A model generated the notes under the pieces. The model had not been told where the DNA came from. It was given only the letters and a program-made list of their open reading frames with translations, and did not search any database. A stretch of DNA of 42,573 bases from an uncultured Burkholderiales bacterium (GTDB lineage: Bacteria; Pseudomonadota; Gammaproteobacteria; Burkholderiales; Burkholderiaceae_E). Location of the stretch: positions 1 to 42,573 of the forward strand of contig CADEEH010000030.1 in assembly GCA_902826305.1 (NCBI GenBank), given 5' to 3'. Shown one piece after another: positions 38,486-42,573 of this stretch (its first letter is position 1; every line of letters starts with the position of its first letter). The position numbers and the translations under genes are program-made.

Positions 38486-39850
38486 ATGGTCGGTCGTGCG
38501 GACCGGGGCGGCCTGGAATCCTCGGCTCAGGGGTGGTGCGGATTGATCTGGATCAGGAACCTCCTGCTCGGTGCAACGGTGCTCGGCGTCGGCGCGTTCC
38601 TCGGCCGTTTCGTCTCGGTGGCCATCGCGGCCTGGTGGCTCGCCGCGTGTTTCGCGGCCTACCTGCTCTACCAGACCTGGAACATCGACCGCCTGAACTT
38701 CTGGGCGGCGTTGCCGAGGCTGCGCACGCTGCCGGTGGGCAGTGGCGACTGGTCGGTCGTGTTCGAGCGCCTGACCCGTGCGGCCAAGGTCGAACACGAG
38801 TCGCATGGTGAACTGACGCAGGAACTCGAGCGCATCCACGCCGCGGTCGATCGGCTGCCCGACGGGCTGATCGTGCTCGACAAATACGATCACATCGAAT
38901 GGGGCAACAAGGCGGCCGAGGAGCTGTTCGGCATCTTCGGCCGGCGGCGCCCGATCCATCACTTCATCCGGCACCCCGACTTCACCGCGATCCTCGAGGC
39001 ACGCGACTACTCGAAGCGGCTGATCGTCTCGTTGCCGAGCCGGCCGACGCGGCTGTTCGAACTGCGGATCCACGTCGGCGAGGAGGACCAGAAGCTGCTG
39101 ATCGCCCGCGACGTCACCGAGCAGGCGAAGTTGGACGCGATGCGGCGCGATTTCGTCGCCAACGTCTCCCACGAGATCCGCACACCGGTGACGGTGATCG
39201 GCGGATTCGCCGAGACCCTGCTGTCACTGGATCTGGATGTCGATGCGCGCCGGGAATACCTGGAATCGATCCTGAAGCAGAGCTCGACGATGCAGCGGCT
39301 GGTCGAGGACCTGCTGACCCTGTCGTCGCTGGAGACATCGAGCCAGCCGCCGGCGGAGGAGCGGGTCGACCTGCACGTGTTGCTGCAGGCGCTGGTCGGC
39401 GAAGCGAAGACGTTGTCGGCGGGACGCCACGAGATCTCGCTGACACTCGACATCCCCCGCTTCGTCACCGCCGCGCCGGCGGAGATCGAGAGCGCGGTGC
39501 GCAACCTGCTCACCAACGCGATCCGCTACACACCCGAAGGCGGCAGGATCTCGGTCGACTGGCGATTCCGCGAGGACGAAGGCCGGCTGACGGTGCGCGA
39601 CACCGGCATCGGCATCGAGGAAGAACACATGCCCCGGCTCACCGAGCGCTTCTACCGCGTCGACCGCAGCCGCTCGCGCTCCAACGGCGGCACCGGGCTG
39701 GGCCTGGCGATCGTCAAGCACATCATGCAGCGTCACCAGGGCGCGCTGCAGATCGACAGCAAGTTCGGCCAGGGCAGCACGTTCACGCTGCGCATGCCGA
39801 AGCAGCGGCTGACCCCGGCGGACGCTGCCACCGAGTCGCAGCCGGCCTAG
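38486..39850 (+). CDS. phoR: Phosphate regulon sensor histidine kinase PhoR
   Basis: A 454-residue kinase as given. It has N-terminal hydrophobic segments ('LLLGATVLGVGAFLGRFVSVAIAAWWLAACFAAYLLYQTW'), a PhoR-type linker, a PAS-like domain (about 110-215, 'RLPDGLIVLDKYDHIEWGNKAAEELFG'), HisKA with 'FVANVSHEIRTPVTVIGGFAETL', and HATPase boxes 'NLLTNAIRYTPEGG', 'VRDTGIGIEEEHMPRLTERFYRVD' and 'GGTGLGLAIVKHIMQRHQG'. It senses phosphate status with PstCAB/PhoU and phosphorylates PhoB. The ATG at 38486 is the first available, but it adds about 19 polar residues and lacks a clear ribosome site; TTG at 38543, after GGGGTGG, may be the true start. It forms an operon with phoB. Confidence 0.94.
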   Translation: MVGRADRGGLESSAQGWCGLIWIRNLLLGATVLGVGAFLGRFVSVAIAAWWLAACFAAYLLYQTWNIDRLNFWAALPRLRTLPVGSGDWSVVFERLTRAAKVEHESHGELTQELERIHAAVDRLPDGLIVLDKYDHIEWGNKAAEELFGIFGRRRPIHHFIRHPDFTAILEARDYSKRLIVSLPSRPTRLFELRIHVGEEDQKLLIARDVTEQAKLDAMRRDFVANVSHEIRTPVTVIGGFAETLLSLDLDVDARREYLESILKQSSTMQRLVEDLLTLSSLETSSQPPAEERVDLHVLLQALVGEAKTLSAGRHEISLTLDIPRFVTAAPAEIESAVRNLLTNAIRYTPEGGRISVDWRFREDEGRLTVRDTGIGIEEEHMPRLTERFYRVDRSRSRSNGGTGLGLAIVKHIMQRHQGALQIDSKFGQGSTFTLRMPKQRLTPADAATESQPA

Positions 39851-39932
39851 TCCACTGACCGCGCGGTGCGCGGACACCTCGTGCAGGGAGCCCGGCGCGT
39901 GGTCGAGCCTGCCGCCGCGACCCGGGACGGCT

Positions 39933-40643
39933 TCAGCGCGTGGCCTTGTCCGTTCCCGGCGCCGGATCCCGCACCGCATGGCGCATGTCGACCCCATCGA
40001 CCACGTGGACCACGTATTCGGCGATGTTCTTCGCGTGATCGCCGACACGCTCGATCGACTGCACGACGAAGACCATGTCCATGCCGGCGGTGACCGAGCC
40101 GGGGTCGCTGCTCATCGTGACAAGCAGTTCCTGCAGCAGCTCGTCGCGGATCGCATCGACGCTGGCGTCCTGAGCGGCGAGTTCGTTCGCACGCCGCGTG
40201 TCGTGGCGCAGGAACGAGTCGAGCGACTTGCCGAGCATGTCCCGGACCACCTCGGCCATCTGGTGCACACGCTCCAGCGGCAGCCTGCCGCGCTGGGAGT
40301 ACGCATCGAGATGCCGCGCCTTGAACGCGATCTTCTTGGCCTCGTCGCCGATCCGCTCGAGGTCGTTGACGGTGTGGATCGCGGCGATCACCTCGCGCAG
40401 GTCGACCGCGAACGGCTGCCGGCGGGCGAGGATCTGGTTGCACAGCAGGTCCGACTGCAGGTGCAGCTGGTTGACCGTGCGCTCGTCGATCAGCACCTGC
40501 GAGACCAGTGACAGGTCCGCATGCCGGACCGCGTCGATCGAGCGGGTGAACTGTTTCTCGACCAGCCCGCCCATCGTCATCACCGCGCTGCGCATGCCGT
40601 CGATGTCGACGTCGAAGGCCTTCAGCGTGTGTTCGTGAACCAT
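39933..40643 (-). CDS. phoU: Phosphate transport regulator PhoU
   Basis: A 236-residue all-helical protein with two PhoU repeats; 'HTVNDLERIGDEAKKIA' and 'SIERVGDHAKNIAEYVV' are the paired metal-binding motifs (E/DxxxD) at the ends of the repeats. It connects PstB activity to PhoR and represses the regulon under high phosphate. The ATG at 40643 begins with 'HEHTLKAFDVDIDGMRSAVMTMGG', the usual PhoU N-terminus. It is the last gene of the pstC-pstA-pstB-phoU set, 58 bases after pstB, and convergent with phoR across 82 bases in which no strong hairpin is visible. Confidence 0.96.
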   Translation of the reverse strand: MVHEHTLKAFDVDIDGMRSAVMTMGGLVEKQFTRSIDAVRHADLSLVSQVLIDERTVNQLHLQSDLLCNQILARRQPFAVDLREVIAAIHTVNDLERIGDEAKKIAFKARHLDAYSQRGRLPLERVHQMAEVVRDMLGKSLDSFLRHDTRRANELAAQDASVDAIRDELLQELLVTMSSDPGSVTAGMDMVFVVQSIERVGDHAKNIAEYVVHVVDGVDMRHAVRDPAPGTDKATR

Positions 40644-40701
40644 GACAAACCGCTCCCATGGCGCCGTCGCGCCGTGCGCCGGAAGACCGGCAACCGCGCC
40701 C

Positions 40702-41535
40702 TCAGCCGAAGCGCCCGGTGATGTAGTCCTCGGTGCGCTTGTCCTTGGGCTTGATGAACAACTGGCTGGTCTCGCCGAACTCGATCAGCTCACCCAGGTA
40801 CATGTAGGCGGTGAAGTCGGAGACGCGGGCCGCCTGCTGCATGTTGTGGGTGACGATCAGGATCGTGACCCGGCCCTTCAGTTCGTTGATCAGTTCCTCG
40901 ATCGACGCCGTGGCGATCGGGTCGAGCGCGGAGGTCGGCTCGTCGAACAGGACGATCTCCGGATCGGTTGCCAGCGCCCGCGCGATGCACAACCGCTGCT
41001 GCTGGCCGCCCGACAGGTTGGCGCCGAGATCGTCCAGCCGGTCCTTGACCTCGTTCCACAACGCCGCACCCTTGAGCGCCGCTTCGACCTTGTCCGCCAG
41101 CACGGTCCGGTTCGACTCGCCCTGCACGCGCAGGCCGTAGGCGACATTCTCGAACACCGACTTCGGAAACGGATTCGGCTTCTGGAACACCATGCCGATC
41201 CGCATCCGGACCTCGATCGGATCGACCTCGGCCGACAGGATGTTGGTGTTGTCCGGAAAGAGGCGGATCTCGCCTTCGTAGCGGTTGCCGGGATACAGGT
41301 CATGCATCCGGTTGAACGCCCGCAGCAGGGTCGACTTGCCGCAGCCGGAGGGGCCGATCAGCGCGGTCACCTTGTGTTCGTAGACCGTCATGTCGATCGA
41401 CTTCAGCGCGTGGAACGAGCCGTAGTAGAAGTTCATGCCGCTGGCGGTGGCCTTCGGGACGAGGTGCTCGGGCGGCGTGGGCTGGTTCACGTTCAGCGGC
41501 GAAGCGATTCGCATCGATCTTTCCATCGTCACCAT
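40702..41535 (-). CDS. pstB: Phosphate ABC transporter ATP-binding protein PstB
   Basis: A 277-residue ATPase with '[49 protein letters not shown]', Q-loop 'VFQKPNPFP', signature 'LSGGQQQR', Walker B '[13 protein letters not shown]' and H-loop 'THN', all diagnostic for PstB. It powers high-affinity phosphate import through PstA/PstC. Three ATGs are possible (41535, 41526 and 41514). 41535 is chosen because AGGAA lies six bases before it and it overlaps the pstA stop by seven bases, suggesting coupling; 41514 also has a fair GGAAAG site. The N-terminal 35 residues are variable in the family, so the start is the only uncertainty. Confidence 0.96.
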   Translation of the reverse strand: MVTMERSMRIASPLNVNQPTPPEHLVPKATASGMNFYYGSFHALKSIDMTVYEHKVTALIGPSGCGKSTLLRAFNRMHDLYPGNRYEGEIRLFPDNTNILSAEVDPIEVRMRIGMVFQKPNPFPKSVFENVAYGLRVQGESNRTVLADKVEAALKGAALWNEVKDRLDDLGANLSGGQQQRLCIARALATDPEIVLFDEPTSALDPIATASIEELINELKGRVTILIVTHNMQQAARVSDFTAYMYLGELIEFGETSQLFIKPKDKRTEDYITGRFG

Positions 41536-42476
41536 TTTATGTTCCTGCGCAGGCGGAATCGCAGCCAGATCGCGATGGCGTTCATCGCCAGGGTCATCAG
41601 CACCAGCACGAACCCGGCGGCGGCGGCATTCACCTGGAACGCGGCCTCCGGTCGCGAGGTCCAGTTGAACATCTGGATCGGCATCACCGTGAACGGCGAG
41701 AACAGCCACTCGAAACTCAGGAACGGCGGCTCGGGGCCGATCGGCGAGGGCGGCAGGAAGGCGATGAAGGTCAGCGCGCCGATCGTGATGATCGGGGCGG
41801 TCTCGCCGATCGCCCGCGCCAGGCCGATGATGACCCCGGTCAGGATTCCCGGCATCGAGTACGGCACGACATGGTCGCGGACCACCTGCCACTGGGTCGC
41901 GCCGAGTGCATAGGCCCCTTCGCGGATCGTCTGCGGGATCGAACGGATCGCCTCCCGGGTGGCCACGATCACCACCGGCAGGATCAGCAGCGCCAGCGTC
42001 AGGCCGGCGGTCAGGATGCTCTGGCCGAGCCCGAACGTGTAGACGAACAGGCCCAGGGCCAGCAGCCCGTAGACGATCGACGGCACACCCGCCAGGTTGG
42101 TGATGTTGATCTCGATCAGGTCGTTGATCCAGTGCTTGCGTGCGTACTCCTCGAGGTAGACGCCGGCGCCGACACCGAGCGGCACGGCGACCAGCGCCGT
42201 CACCATCATCACCAGCGTCGAACCGACCCAGGCCGACAGGATCCCGGCGCCGGCCGCGCGGCGCGACGGGAACGAGGTGAAGAAGTCGACCGACAACCGG
42301 GGAACGCCGGTGATCGCCATCTCCACGAACAGCGTGAGGAAGGTCAGCGTGGCGATCGACAGCGCGGCGATGCCGAGGGTGGCAAAGACCAGGTCGCGGC
42401 GCTTGCCGCGCGCGATGACGACACGGACCGCTGCCGTATCCAGTCCTTTGCGCGGCGCTGCAACCGTCGGTTTCAT
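41529..42476 (-). CDS. pstA: Phosphate ABC transporter permease PstA
   Basis: A 315-residue inner-membrane permease with about six helices and the binding-protein-dependent transport signature '[44 protein letters not shown]' (EAA loop). '[22 protein letters not shown]' is a strong PstA motif. With PstC it forms the transmembrane phosphate channel. The N-terminal 30 residues are basic and cytoplasmic. The ATG at 42476 overlaps the pstC stop (TGATG), so the genes are coupled. Confidence 0.96.
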   Translation of the reverse strand: MKPTVAAPRKGLDTAAVRVVIARGKRRDLVFATLGIAALSIATLTFLTLFVEMAITGVPRLSVDFFTSFPSRRAAGAGILSAWVGSTLVMMVTALVAVPLGVGAGVYLEEYARKHWINDLIEINITNLAGVPSIVYGLLALGLFVYTFGLGQSILTAGLTLALLILPVVIVATREAIRSIPQTIREGAYALGATQWQVVRDHVVPYSMPGILTGVIIGLARAIGETAPIITIGALTFIAFLPPSPIGPEPPFLSFEWLFSPFTVMPIQMFNWTSRPEAAFQVNAAAAGFVLVLMTLAMNAIAIWLRFRLRRNIKW

Positions 42477-42573
42477 CAGTACACCTCCCGATACCGGCGG
42501 CGCAGCCAGTAGCCGCCGAGGTTGAACACCAGCGTCAGCAGCATCAGCGTCAGGCCGGCGGCGAAGATCGTCT
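42476..42573 (-). CDS. pstC: Phosphate ABC transporter permease PstC, C-terminal end only
   Basis: The last 31 codons before a TGA at 42476-42478 read '[31 protein letters not shown]', a final transmembrane helix with the usual basic PstC tail. The rest lies beyond the window end. Overlap with the pstA ATG supports the assignment. Confidence 0.85.
   Translation of the reverse strand, partial: TIFAAGLTLMLLTLVFNLGGYWLRRRYREVY

Noticed and set aside
1..42573. CRISPR arrays, insertion sequences, prophage or integrative-element borders
   Set aside because: There are no regularly spaced repeats, transposase, integrase or terminal repeats, and composition and coding style are uniform along the window.

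Overview
This is a GC-rich chromosomal segment of a Pseudomonadota bacterium. A gamma- or betaproteobacterium is most likely, judging from the gene families (PhoBR/PstCAB-PhoU, DUF2126 transglutaminase operon, PuuE, ManC, GalE), strong G/C at codon third positions and frequent GTG/TTG starts. The exact taxon cannot be fixed from the sequence. No rRNA, tRNA, CRISPR array, insertion sequence or phage gene was seen.

Layout. (1) 1-7109: a tightly coupled plus-strand operon of a 5'-truncated DUF2126/transglutaminase protein, a circularly permuted ATP-grasp/alpha-E fusion, a second transglutaminase and a secreted histidine phosphatase. Such operons are predicted to make or modify peptides. (2) 7140-24.5 kb: a stress, envelope and signalling region. 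It holds a zinc metallopeptidase, DUF4397 lipoprotein, hemerythrin, CPA1 antiporter, a secreted protein with a tandem-duplicated unknown domain, a beta-barrel outer-membrane protein, a stand-alone sigma-54 gene (rpoN) convergent with an NtrC-type activator, a BON/DUF883/holin/DUF1328 membrane-stress set, CsbD, a second BON lipoprotein, a BLUF photoreceptor, a Crp/Fnr regulator, a ferritin-like protein, a CHASE3 histidine kinase divergent from a LuxR-type response regulator, and a receiver-only protein. (3) 24.3-31.5 kb: lipid kinase and metallophosphoesterase with translational overlap, a divergent alpha/beta hydrolase, GAF protein, beta-carbonic anhydrase, fluoride channel and allantoinase PuuE. 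(4) 30.8-34.05 kb: a three-gene MacAB/Lol-like ABC exporter. (5) 34.1-37.75 kb: DUF488, galE, manC and a ThpR-type phosphodiesterase, that is, sugar-nucleotide supply. (6) 37.8 kb to the end: phoB-phoR convergent with phoU-pstB-pstA-pstC (pstC truncated by the window edge).

The most interesting signal is regulatory. Five close matches to the sigma-54 -24/-12 promoter lie 56-96 bases (predicted leader) upstream of start codons in region 2. They precede rpoN itself, a divergent pair (duplicated-domain protein and outer-membrane protein), the DUF4397 lipoprotein and a BON lipoprotein. Together with the adjacent rpoN and activator genes this looks like a self-contained sigma-54 envelope/stress regulon. 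A second recurring element, CGTAGGACAA or its palindromic form GTAGG-N6-CCTAC, occurs at least eight times between 8.3 and 24.5 kb, nearly always between genes. Its geometry is that of a LuxR/GacA-class response-regulator site, and the divergent kinase/LuxR regulator pair at 21.8-23.9 kb has a copy between its two genes.
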